Made by a program: the position numbers and the translations under genes. Source: an uncultured Eubacteriales bacterium (GTDB lineage Bacteria; Bacillota; Clostridia; Lachnospirales; Lachnospiraceae). Taken from it: 47,033 bases of DNA. This document shows, in pieces, positions 31,462-38,556 of this stretch. The first letter of the stretch is position 1, and every line of letters starts with the position of its first letter. The notes beneath the pieces were generated by a model, which was given only the letters and a program-made list of their open reading frames with translations, ran no database searches and was not told the origin of the DNA. The stretch is from the NCBI GenBank assembly GCA_900317515.1, contig ONHA01000020.1:1-47033 (forward strand), written 5' to 3'.

Positions 31462-33927
31462 TCACCGGATGTCATATACGCTCCGGACCCTGAGCTTCTC
31501 CGGCACAAACCGGCCCTCGGCGACCCGGATCGTCCTTGTCCCGGGCTCCATATCAAAGAAATTGTCGTCAAACCGGACCGAGGCATCCTCCGCATAGACC
31601 TCCACCGCCTTTGCATAAGCAGCCGCCGTCACCGTCACCGTCCCGTTCTCGCTGTCAGCCTGAACCGACAGACACGGATCCGCAAACCGGTAATGCTTCG
31701 GCGGGCAGAAAAGAACGCTTCCGCCGCTCCCACATTCCTTCATGCGGTAGGAGAGGTGGACCTCATGCCGGTCATAAGACGAGAAATCAAGCTTCGGCAG
31801 CCACACCGCCGAGAGCGGAGGCACCGAAACGTCCTCCTCCCCGGAAATGAAAACCTCCCCCAGCGGCCCCCTGAGCTCCCACTGCACGATGCCCCGCACC
31901 GTTTTACGGGTTTCATTTGACACAGAGAGCCTTGCCGTGTTCTTCACCGGCCCGGGCTCGGTCACGCAGGTCCTGCCCTCCGAGGCCTCGCCCTCCTCCT
32001 CGCAGGAGAGAAGCACCGGCGCAAAGAAGCGCTTCGCGAAGTACATAAGGGCCTTCCAGCGGTGGAAATAGTCCACCGACGACCAGGACGCGACCGGCCA
32101 GATGTCGTTCAGCTGCCAGTAGACGGCGCCCATGCAGCGGTCTTCATTTCTGTTGCGGCGGAAATGCTCGACCCCGTAGCGGATCGCCTCCGCCTGCAGG
32201 AGCTGGGAGGCGTAGATAAGCGTCCCAAGATCCCCCGGATAGCGGTAGGTCGCCGACAGGTATTTCATGATTTTCCCGTTCGCGCCGGCATTCCGCTGGT
32301 GCATCTCCATCACATAGGAGAAAATGTTTCGGTCCTCCGGCAGCGTAAAGCTCTTCACCGTCTCATGACAGGGGAATGACTGAAACCCGAACTCCGACAG
32401 ATACCGGAAATGGTACTTCCGGTAGGCGGTAAACGGCTCATCTCCGTGCCAGACATCCCAGTAGTGCACGTCTCCCCGGTTCGGGTCCGTCGGAGCGAGG
32501 AATTTTCCGCCCGAGGAGGGCGAGGACGGCCAGTAGAAGCGGTCCGGATCCTCCTCCTTAAGGATTTCGGGGATGATATATTCATTGAGGATCAGGTAAT
32601 CCGCCGCGGTTTCATCCGTCCCCTCATACTCGCGGACCAGCGCGAACTGCTCCATCTCGTTGTTTCCGCACCAAAGCCCCAGGCTTGCGTGGTGGCGGAG
32701 CCGCCGCACGTTCTGCCGGATCTCCTCGGTGATATTTCTGACAAACGCCTCCTCCGCGCGGTAATTGGCGCAGGCAAACATCAGATCCTGCCAGACAAGA
32801 AGTCCCAGCTCGTCGCAGAGGTCATAGAAATAATCCATCGGGTAGATGCCGCCGCCCCAGACCCGGATCACATTAAAATGACACTCCCGGCACGCCTTAA
32901 GGAGATGGGCTGTCTTCTCCCGGCTCATTCTGGAAAGCAGATTGTCCTCCGGGATATAGTCGGCTCCCATGGAGAAGAAATTGATCCCGTTTACCTGGGC
33001 CGCGAAGGACTCCCCGAAGCGGTCCTTCCTCCGGCACATCGTCGCCGTCCGAAGCCCGATCCGCTTTTCCACCCTCTCGCCCGGAATTTCAGCCCGCACC
33101 GTATAGAGAGGCTGGTCTCCGAGCCCGTTCGGCCACCAGAGCACAGGGTTCGGAACTGCGAACGGTTCGCCCTCCTGCATGTCATACTCCCTGCCGTCCG
33201 GGCTGATGAGCGCAATCTTAAGCGTGGTCTCCCCGTCGCAGCTCACCTTCACGGTAAGCGCCACCTGAACAGCTCCCTCAAGGGCCGCTGCCCCGTGTTC
33301 CGGGTCGCCCATGGCCGGCCTTCCGCCGGGCAGACAGTGCTCCTGCCGGATTTCGACCTCCGTGATCCTCGCCCTGTCCCAGCCGATGAGCCTTACATCC
33401 TTCCAGATCCCCATATCAGGCAGGCGCGGCCCCCAGTCCCAGCCGAACATGCAGTGGGCTTTCCGAAGATGAGGGAATCCCCGCATGCTCTCATAAGAGC
33501 CTCCCAGATGGTGCTCCTTGTCCTTCTTCCGGATATAGGCGACCGGCGATGAGAGCGCGACTTTCAGCGTATTCTTGCCCGACCTCAAGATATCCTTCAC
33601 ATCATATTCCCGGTAACAGTGCATGTTGTCGGTCTTCCCGAGTCTGACTCCGTTCAGGAAGATCTCCCCCAGGGTATCGATTCCGTCGAACCGGAGAACC
33701 TGGTGCTCCGCCACGAGGATCGCGAGGTCCGCTTCAAACCTGCACGTGAATATGTAGTCATTATCCATGAGCGCGAGTGCCTTAAGCTCATTGTCCCGGT
33801 AGTAAGGGTCTTCCATCTCGCCCGAATCGAGCAGAAAAGAATAGACCGATCCGGGGACCTTCCCTTTTACGGGGTCCCCGCCCGGCCATTCCATTGTCCA
33901 GATTCCGTTTAAGCTCTGTTCCTTCAT
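31462..33927 (-). CDS. Glycoside hydrolase family 2 beta-mannosidase
   Basis: The ATG at 33927 is used because GGAGG lies eight bases upstream; two earlier ATGs fit less well. This gives 821 residues, the usual beta-mannosidase length. Features are the N-terminal jelly-roll (MKEQSLNGIWTM ... DGIDTLGEIFLNGV), the diagnostic FGWDWGPRLPDMGIWKDV, the acid/base glutamate in WCGNNEMEQF, and the nucleophile glutamate in RYLSEFGFQSFP. There is no signal peptide, so it acts on imported manno-oligosaccharides. Its nearest sugar importer is the ABC system at 24-27 kb, though the two are not in one operon. Confidence 0.95.
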   Translation of the reverse strand: MKEQSLNGIWTMEWPGGDPVKGKVPGSVYSFLLDSGEMEDPYYRDNELKALALMDNDYIFTCRFEADLAILVAEHQVLRFDGIDTLGEIFLNGVRLGKTDNMHCYREYDVKDILRSGKNTLKVALSSPVAYIRKKDKEHHLGGSYESMRGFPHLRKAHCMFGWDWGPRLPDMGIWKDVRLIGWDRARITEVEIRQEHCLPGGRPAMGDPEHGAAALEGAVQVALTVKVSCDGETTLKIALISPDGREYDMQEGEPFAVPNPVLWWPNGLGDQPLYTVRAEIPGERVEKRIGLRTATMCRRKDRFGESFAAQVNGINFFSMGADYIPEDNLLSRMSREKTAHLLKACRECHFNVIRVWGGGIYPMDYFYDLCDELGLLVWQDLMFACANYRAEEAFVRNITEEIRQNVRRLRHHASLGLWCGNNEMEQFALVREYEGTDETAADYLILNEYIIPEILKEEDPDRFYWPSSPSSGGKFLAPTDPNRGDVHYWDVWHGDEPFTAYRKYHFRYLSEFGFQSFPCHETVKSFTLPEDRNIFSYVMEMHQRNAGANGKIMKYLSATYRYPGDLGTLIYASQLLQAEAIRYGVEHFRRNRNEDRCMGAVYWQLNDIWPVASWSSVDYFHRWKALMYFAKRFFAPVLLSCEEEGEASEGRTCVTEPGPVKNTARLSVSNETRKTVRGIVQWELRGPLGEVFISGEEDVSVPPLSAVWLPKLDFSSYDRHEVHLSYRMKECGSGGSVLFCPPKHYRFADPCLSVQADSENGTVTVTAAAYAKAVEVYAEDASVRFDDNFFDMEPGTRTIRVAEGRFVPEKLRVRSVYDIR

Positions 33928-34006
33928 ATTCATTGCCTCCGTGCGCATCGCTGCAGTTCCTTACCTAAGTCTACCACACAGAAGCGCCCGGGGCACTATT
34001 CTTTTC

Positions 34007-34864
34007 TTATTTGGAAATGAAATCCGCAAGCTCCCCCAGCCTTCCGTCAAAATCGGAGACGGCCAGGTCGTACATGGCCCGGTTTTCATTTTCATCGAGC
34101 GCAAATGTCCCCACCGGAAGGTGCCGGCTCGGGGCAAACACGAAAGCCTTCCCCTGCTTCTCGAGCTCGTACATGAGCTTCTGCTCCCGTCGGTACATGA
34201 TGTGGCGGCGGTCGATGCAGCGGACGAACTTCGGCCACCGGCAGCAAAGGATCGAGTAGGCGGCCCGGTAGTTCTCCGGCATTTTCACGAAATCCCGGGG
34301 CTTTGAGGTGATGACCACCAGCCTGTCGCACTTTTTGTGCAGCGCCCTTGCAATCGGGATCGAATCCGTGACCCCGCCGTCATAGTAGGGGTCGCCGTCG
34401 ATCATGACCGGCCGGCAGGCCCCGGGCAGCGCGCAGGAACCCATGATGATCCGGTAATCGTCCTGCTTAAGTTCGCTCTTATCAAAATAGCGGGGCGCGC
34501 CGAGCCGCGCGTTGGTCGCAACCAGCTCATACTCTGTCGGGTTGGCCATAAGTGCCGGAAAATCGAGCGGATCGGCCCCGTCCGAGTTGGTCAGAGTGCC
34601 GTAGATGTACCCGAGCCCGAAGAGATTCCCTGTTTTCAGAAAGTTGCCGAACCCCATGTAGCCCGGCTCATGGATGTGGTCTGTGTAAAAGCGGAGGTTT
34701 CTCCCGCGCTGGCCGGCGAGATAGGATGCGACGTTCGCGACGCCCGCCGACACGCCGACACAGTAGTCAAATGTGATTCCCTCGTCGAGAAACCGGTCCA
34801 GAATACCGGCGCTGTACGCGCATTTCATGCCTCCGCCCTCGACGACAAGTCCGATTCGTCCCAT
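34007..34864 (-). CDS. Patatin-like phospholipase
   Basis: The ATG at 34864 has a GGAGAGG site and gives 285 residues. The oxyanion loop is VVEGGGMKCAY (8-17). The nucleophile serine is S39 in GVSAG. The dyad aspartate is D162 in YYDGGVTDSIPI. These soluble enzymes hydrolyse lipid esters and are similar to RssA/YjjU proteins; the physiological substrate is unknown. The divergent neighbour is a YegS-like lipid kinase, so a joint role in lipid turnover is plausible. Confidence 0.93.
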   Translation of the reverse strand: MGRIGLVVEGGGMKCAYSAGILDRFLDEGITFDYCVGVSAGVANVASYLAGQRGRNLRFYTDHIHEPGYMGFGNFLKTGNLFGLGYIYGTLTNSDGADPLDFPALMANPTEYELVATNARLGAPRYFDKSELKQDDYRIIMGSCALPGACRPVMIDGDPYYDGGVTDSIPIARALHKKCDRLVVITSKPRDFVKMPENYRAAYSILCCRWPKFVRCIDRRHIMYRREQKLMYELEKQGKAFVFAPSRHLPVGTFALDENENRAMYDLAVSDFDGRLGELADFISK

Positions 34865-35012
34865 TGATCCTCTCCTTAAGCACTCATTTCCATGCATTAT
34901 AAAGAAAATTTTACCCGCTGTCGAAAGGCAATTTTCCCCGATTGTCTATGGAACTCTCACGAGGTTCATCTTACACTATACTTGAAAATTCATCAAAAAA
35001 GCGGAGGCCCCC

Positions 35013-35942
35013 ATGTCTCAGAAATATTACTTTATCGTCAATATCACCGGCGGAAGCGGACGCACCGCGAAAGAGTGGAAGAAGCTCGAAGCAATCCTGA
35101 ACGAGAAGGGTGTCGATTACGAAGTTCTCCGGACCGAGAAGGCCGGAGACGCCAGGCGCTACGCCGATGCGCTGACCGCGGTCAGGACCGGCGAGATCAG
35201 CCTCGTCGTTGTCGGCGGCGACGGAACCATCAACGAAGTCCTGAACGGGATCCGCGATTTCTCGAAGGTCCGCTTCGCGGTCATTCCCTCCGGCTCGGGC
35301 AACGACTTCGCCCACGGCCTTACTATCTACGCAAAGCCCGAAAAGGCCCTCATGCGCATCCTGGAGAGCACGGAGGTTCGAACCGTCGACCTCGGCGCCG
35401 TCTCCGTTCCGGGAAATGAAAACCACATCTTCGGCATCAGCGCAGGCCTGGGCCTCGACGCGATCGTCTGCAAGAAGGCTCTCACCTCCGACCAGAAGCG
35501 CTGGCTCAATAAGCTCGGCCTCGGGAGCCTCATTTATCTCCTGCTCACGGTCGAGACCTGGTTCTCCATGGAGCCCTTCACCATCAAGGCCCGCACGGAC
35601 GGCCGGGAGATAAGAACCTTCTCCCGCTCGATCTTCCTCGCCGGCATGAATGTCCGTGCGGAGGGCGGCGGCGTCCCGATGACCCCGAACGCCTCCGCTT
35701 CCGACGGGAAGCTCTCCTTCATCGTCGGCCACCACATCGCGAAATGGAAGGCCCTCTACGTCCTTCCCCTGCTGGTCCTGGGCCGTCACTCCTTCCTCAG
35801 GTGCTTTGACTTCCGCGATGCAGCCTCCATCGACATCCGGACGGACACACCCATGGTCGTCCACGCCGACGGAGAATACGTCGGCACTTCCGACAAGATC
35901 AAAATGGTCTGCCTGCCGGACAGGCTCCGCCTCATCGTGTAA
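35013..35942 (+). CDS. YegS/DagK-like lipid kinase
   Basis: 309 residues, normal for the family. The N-terminal nucleotide-binding domain carries VVVGGDGTINEVLNGI (about 68-83) and the PSGSGNDFAHGL segment. The C-terminal beta-sandwich domain contains GISAGLGLDAIVC and GGGVPMTPNASASDGKL. It would phosphorylate diacylglycerol or a similar lipid at the membrane, recycling it into phosphatidic acid. The start is preceded by GCGGAGG. It is divergent from the patatin gene. A possible -10 (TATACT, 34977-34982) is present upstream. The gene ends at a strong terminator. Confidence 0.93.
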   Translation: MSQKYYFIVNITGGSGRTAKEWKKLEAILNEKGVDYEVLRTEKAGDARRYADALTAVRTGEISLVVVGGDGTINEVLNGIRDFSKVRFAVIPSGSGNDFAHGLTIYAKPEKALMRILESTEVRTVDLGAVSVPGNENHIFGISAGLGLDAIVCKKALTSDQKRWLNKLGLGSLIYLLLTVETWFSMEPFTIKARTDGREIRTFSRSIFLAGMNVRAEGGGVPMTPNASASDGKLSFIVGHHIAKWKALYVLPLLVLGRHSFLRCFDFRDAASIDIRTDTPMVVHADGEYVGTSDKIKMVCLPDRLRLIV

Positions 35943-35952
35943 AAAATATAAG

Positions 35953-35994
35953 GCGGGTACGGTTCATTCCGTTAAGAAAGAACCGTACCCGCCT
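35953..35994 (+). terminator. Terminator of the lipid kinase gene
   Basis: A perfect 14-bp stem GGCGGGTACGGTTC/GAACCGTACCCGCC, followed by TTTCACTTTTC. Its GGTTC...GAACC core resembles the REP-like arms. Confidence 0.85.
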
Positions 35995-36016
35995 TTCACT
36001 TTTCTCATCGCTCCTG

Positions 36017-36235
36017 TCAGCCTACGATGTCAAAGAACTCAATCTCATTGTCCAGAAGACACACCGGGCCTTCCGGATCCTCCACACAGAAACTGGCTGC
36101 CCCGGCTTCGTCCTCGTCCTCCTCCATGAAGAGGGCTGCCTTCCCGGTATACACCATACCGTCCGTGCAGCGAACCTTCACCACAGCACCTTTCTCCGAG
36201 GCTTCCTGCATGCGCCTTACTTTACCTGATGCCAT
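36017..36235 (-). CDS. Unknown small acidic protein
   Basis: 72 residues from the ATG at 36235, starting MASGKVRRMQEASEKGAVVK. A short basic helix is followed by five beta-like strands (VVKVRCTDG, VYTGKAALFM, AASFCVEDP, PVCLLDN, EIEFFDIVG), reminiscent of small SH3/Sm-like barrels. It ends in acidic turns, DEDEAGAA in the middle and EIEFF near the end. The start lies four bases after the stop of the tiny gene at 36240-36377, with GAGAGGACGCG as a poor ribosome site, so translation is probably coupled. Function unknown. Confidence 0.7.
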   Translation of the reverse strand: MASGKVRRMQEASEKGAVVKVRCTDGMVYTGKAALFMEEDEDEAGAASFCVEDPEGPVCLLDNEIEFFDIVG

Positions 36236-36239
36236 TTTC

Positions 36240-36377
36240 TCACGCGTCCTCTCTACCGACCGGCATCGGCTCCGTCTCACTTGGTGAATGGACAACTTCC
36301 CCCTGGGGACTTGTGCACACAATATCCTGTTCTCCAATCATAATGATCTCAAGATCAAACCCTTCATACTTTTCCAT
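36240..36377 (-). CDS. 45-residue peptide gene, Lachnospiraceae short-peptide type
   Basis: A 45-residue frame starts at the ATG at 36377 with a strong GGGAGGAG site: MEKYEGFDLEIIMIGEQDIV, then CTSPQGE and the tail MPVGREDA. The promoter at 36416-36444 is near-consensus. The pattern of short K-Y-E start, E-hydrophobic-I-x-x-x-x-x-D-I/V-C/T-S recalls a group of short peptides common in Lachnospiraceae (pattern EAPEMEIIEF...DVITTS, from memory), whose function is unknown and which resemble RiPP-like leaders. No modification enzyme is nearby. It is coupled to the gene at 36017-36235. Confidence 0.7.
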   Translation of the reverse strand: MEKYEGFDLEIIMIGEQDIVCTSPQGEVVHSPSETEPMPVGREDA

Positions 36378-36415
36378 TAGGCTCCTCCCGACAGGAATAA
36401 TTTCTTTGAACTTTT

Positions 36416-36444
36416 ATTTTACATGATTCCGAACAGAAATGCAA
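36416..36444 (-). promoter_or_regulatory. Promoter of the small peptide operon
   Basis: TTGCAT (36444-36439), a 17-bp spacer and TAAAAT (36421-36416) with TG two bases before the -10. It is 39 bp before the start codon. Confidence 0.75.
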
Positions 36445-36454
36445 GGCGCTCTCT

Positions 36455-37387
36455 TCACTCAAAGAGTGCCGTCGACAGATACCTGTCCCCCGAATCCGGA
36501 AGCAGCACCACGATATTCTTACCGGCATTCTCCGGCCGGGCGGCAAGGATAAGTCCCGCCTTAAGCGCCGCACCGGAGGAGATGCCCACAAGGATCCCCT
36601 CGGAAGAGGCAAACCGCTTCGCCTCCGCGACCGCGTCCTCATCCTCAATGGTCAGGACCTCGTCATAGACGGTCTTATCCAGCGCATCCGGCACAAAATT
36701 CGCGCCGATCCCCTGGATCCCGTGGGGACCCGCACAGCCTTTCGAGAGGAGCGGAGAGCCTGCCGGCTCCACCGCGACGATCTTCACGTCCGGGTTCTGC
36801 TCTTTCAGGCAGCGCCCGACGCCGGTCAGGGTCCCGCCGGTGCCGACACCCGCGGCAAATATGTCCACCTTTCCGTCCGTCTGTGCCCAGATTTCCGGGC
36901 CCGTCGTCCGGTAATGGGCCTCCGGGTTGGCCGGGTTCACGAACTGGCCGAGGATCACGGCACCGGGGATCTCATTTTTAAGCTCCTCCGCCCGGTCAAC
37001 GGCCCCCTTCATGCCCTTTGCGCCTTCCGTGAGCTCGATTTCCGCCCCGTAGATCGTGAGCATCTTTCTTCTCTCGGCGCTCATGGTCTCCGGCATCGTA
37101 AAGATTGCCCTGTAGCCCCTCGCGGCCGCCACGGCGGCAAGGCCGATGCCCGTGTTTCCGCTCGTTGGCTCGATGATCGTCGCGCCGGGAGCAAGGATCC
37201 CCTTCTCCTCAGCGTCCCGGACCATGGACCACGCGGCCCGGTCCTTGGTCGAGCCGGCCGGATTCAGGTATTCCAGCTTCGCAAGAAGCGCCGTGCCGTC
37301 AAGGCCGGCCGCCCTGCTGTAATTCGAGGCCCGAAGGAGGGGCGTATTTCCGATCAGCTCCAGAAAATTCTCCTTGATATCCGCCAT
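36455..37387 (-). CDS. cysK: Cysteine synthase A (O-acetylserine sulfhydrylase)
   Basis: 310 residues from the ATG at 37387 (AAGGAGG site). The PLP lysine is K48 in PAGSTKDRAAWSM. The PTSGNTGIGLA loop binds the cofactor and substrate. GTGGTLTGVGRCLKE and EGILVGISSGAA are further hallmarks. It makes L-cysteine from O-acetyl-L-serine and sulfide. It lies 13 bp downstream of a lipoprotein gene and appears to share its promoter, which is an unusual arrangement. No serine acetyltransferase gene is adjacent. Confidence 0.95.
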   Translation of the reverse strand: MADIKENFLELIGNTPLLRASNYSRAAGLDGTALLAKLEYLNPAGSTKDRAAWSMVRDAEEKGILAPGATIIEPTSGNTGIGLAAVAAARGYRAIFTMPETMSAERRKMLTIYGAEIELTEGAKGMKGAVDRAEELKNEIPGAVILGQFVNPANPEAHYRTTGPEIWAQTDGKVDIFAAGVGTGGTLTGVGRCLKEQNPDVKIVAVEPAGSPLLSKGCAGPHGIQGIGANFVPDALDKTVYDEVLTIEDEDAVAEAKRFASSEGILVGISSGAALKAGLILAARPENAGKNIVVLLPDSGDRYLSTALFE

Positions 37388-37400
37388 CGTCCCATCCTCC

Positions 37401-38504
37401 TTACGGGTTGCAGAGATCGCAGGGTGCGTAGCCCTCCGCCTCAAGATTCTCTCTTGTCCCGGTATAATCCTGCCGGGTTCCTTCTCTCATGATATCGATC
37501 CTGGCGCAGCCCGGCAGATGGAAAACTTTCATCCCCTCATCGAGGACATATGTGTGCTCCTCCGTGGGTATCTCCGGGAGCTCAACATCCGGCTCGGGTT
37601 CTGCCGTCGGTTCCGGTTCAGGCTCCGGCTCGGGCTCCGCCGTCGGTTCAGGCTCCGGCTCTGCCGTCGGTTCCGGTTCAGGCTCCGCGGTCGGTTCCGC
37701 GGTCGGCGCCGGCGTCTCTGTCGGCGCTGCGGTTGCCGTCGGTGTCGCGGTCGGTGTTGCGGTTGCCGTCGGCGTCGCGGTCGGCGTCGCGGTCGGTGTT
37801 GCGGTCGGTGTTGCGGTTGCCGTCGGCGTCGCGGTCGGCGTCGTCTTTGCGGCTCCTCCGCCTATTTTAACGATCAGCGCTGCGGTCCGCTTATTTCCGT
37901 CCTGGTCCTCCACCGAGTAGACGACCTTGTAGGTCCCGGCCTTGCCCAGGGTCACCTGGGAGTCATCCACCTTGATCTTATTTGTCAGATCCCCGTAGAT
38001 CGAGCTCTTCGCTGTCGCAAGTTTCGAAAAATCATACGCCTTCACCGCAGCCGAGAGATCCAGTTCTTCCTTCTGCAGCGTGATCTCGGGCAGCACCTTG
38101 TTGTAGGCCGTGACCTGCATGGTGCCCCTTGCGGCATTTCCCGAGCTGTCCTCCGCCGTCAGTTCGACGTTGTAGGTGCCGGCATTTTTAAAAATGACAT
38201 ACGCCCCGTCCGACGCAACTTCCGCGCCCCCGTCGCACCCGGTGATCCTGATCTTCGGTTCCGGATCGACCTCATCTTCCGGTCTTACCATCTCCTTTGC
38301 ATAGACGCGCTGGTCGAGCGGAAACTCCTTGCCGACCTCCCAGAGCTCCGGAGCCTTTGTATCGGCGTTCGCATCCGTCTTCACGCTCTCCGCCGCCGGC
38401 TTGCTGCCTTTCCCAAATCCGCAGCCGCCGATTCCTCCGAGCACACAGGCAGATACAAGAAAGAGCACTGCCGTTCTCCGAAATTTATTTCCTGATTTTG
38501 CCAT
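37401..38504 (-). CDS. Lipoprotein with Ig-like domains, PT/EP linker and zinc-site tail
   Basis: 367 residues. The lipobox cysteine is C28 in GGIGGC. Two Ig-like (Big_3/DUF5011-type) domains follow (about 85-135 and 140-220; the second ends YKVVYSVEDQDGNKRTAALIV). Next comes a low-complexity linker (about 227-310) made first of PTAT repeats and then of EPEPTAEP repeats. The C-terminal tail VFHLPGCARIDI ... CDLCNP is the Cys/His zinc-binding domain found at the end of many secreted nucleases and ComEC-like proteins (H-x3-C...C-x2-C). The long linker would reach through the wall. Function is unknown. It shares an operon with cysK. Confidence 0.85.
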   Translation of the reverse strand: MAKSGNKFRRTAVLFLVSACVLGGIGGCGFGKGSKPAAESVKTDANADTKAPELWEVGKEFPLDQRVYAKEMVRPEDEVDPEPKIRITGCDGGAEVASDGAYVIFKNAGTYNVELTAEDSSGNAARGTMQVTAYNKVLPEITLQKEELDLSAAVKAYDFSKLATAKSSIYGDLTNKIKVDDSQVTLGKAGTYKVVYSVEDQDGNKRTAALIVKIGGGAAKTTPTATPTATATPTATPTATPTATPTATATPTATPTATAAPTETPAPTAEPTAEPEPEPTAEPEPEPTAEPEPEPEPEPTAEPEPDVELPEIPTEEHTYVLDEGMKVFHLPGCARIDIMREGTRQDYTGTRENLEAEGYAPCDLCNP

Positions 38505-38527
38505 TTTTCCGTCTCCTTTCCTTTTTT

Positions 38528-38556
38528 ATGATAGCCCCAATATCGGTTTTCGTCAA
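38528..38556 (-). promoter_or_regulatory. Promoter of the lipoprotein-cysK operon
   Basis: TTGACG (38556-38551), 17-bp spacer, TATCAT (38533-38528). It overlaps the last codons of the transglutaminase gene. Confidence 0.8.

Noticed and set aside
36017-36337. A single 106-residue reading starting at 36337.
   Set aside because: The upstream part is the antiphase reading of the tiny gene at 36240-36377, which has the strong promoter and ribosome site; 36235 is the plausible start.
37489-37920. + strand frame of 143 residues with GSGSA/VAVGV repeats.
   Set aside because: It is the antisense reading of the lipoprotein linker repeats.
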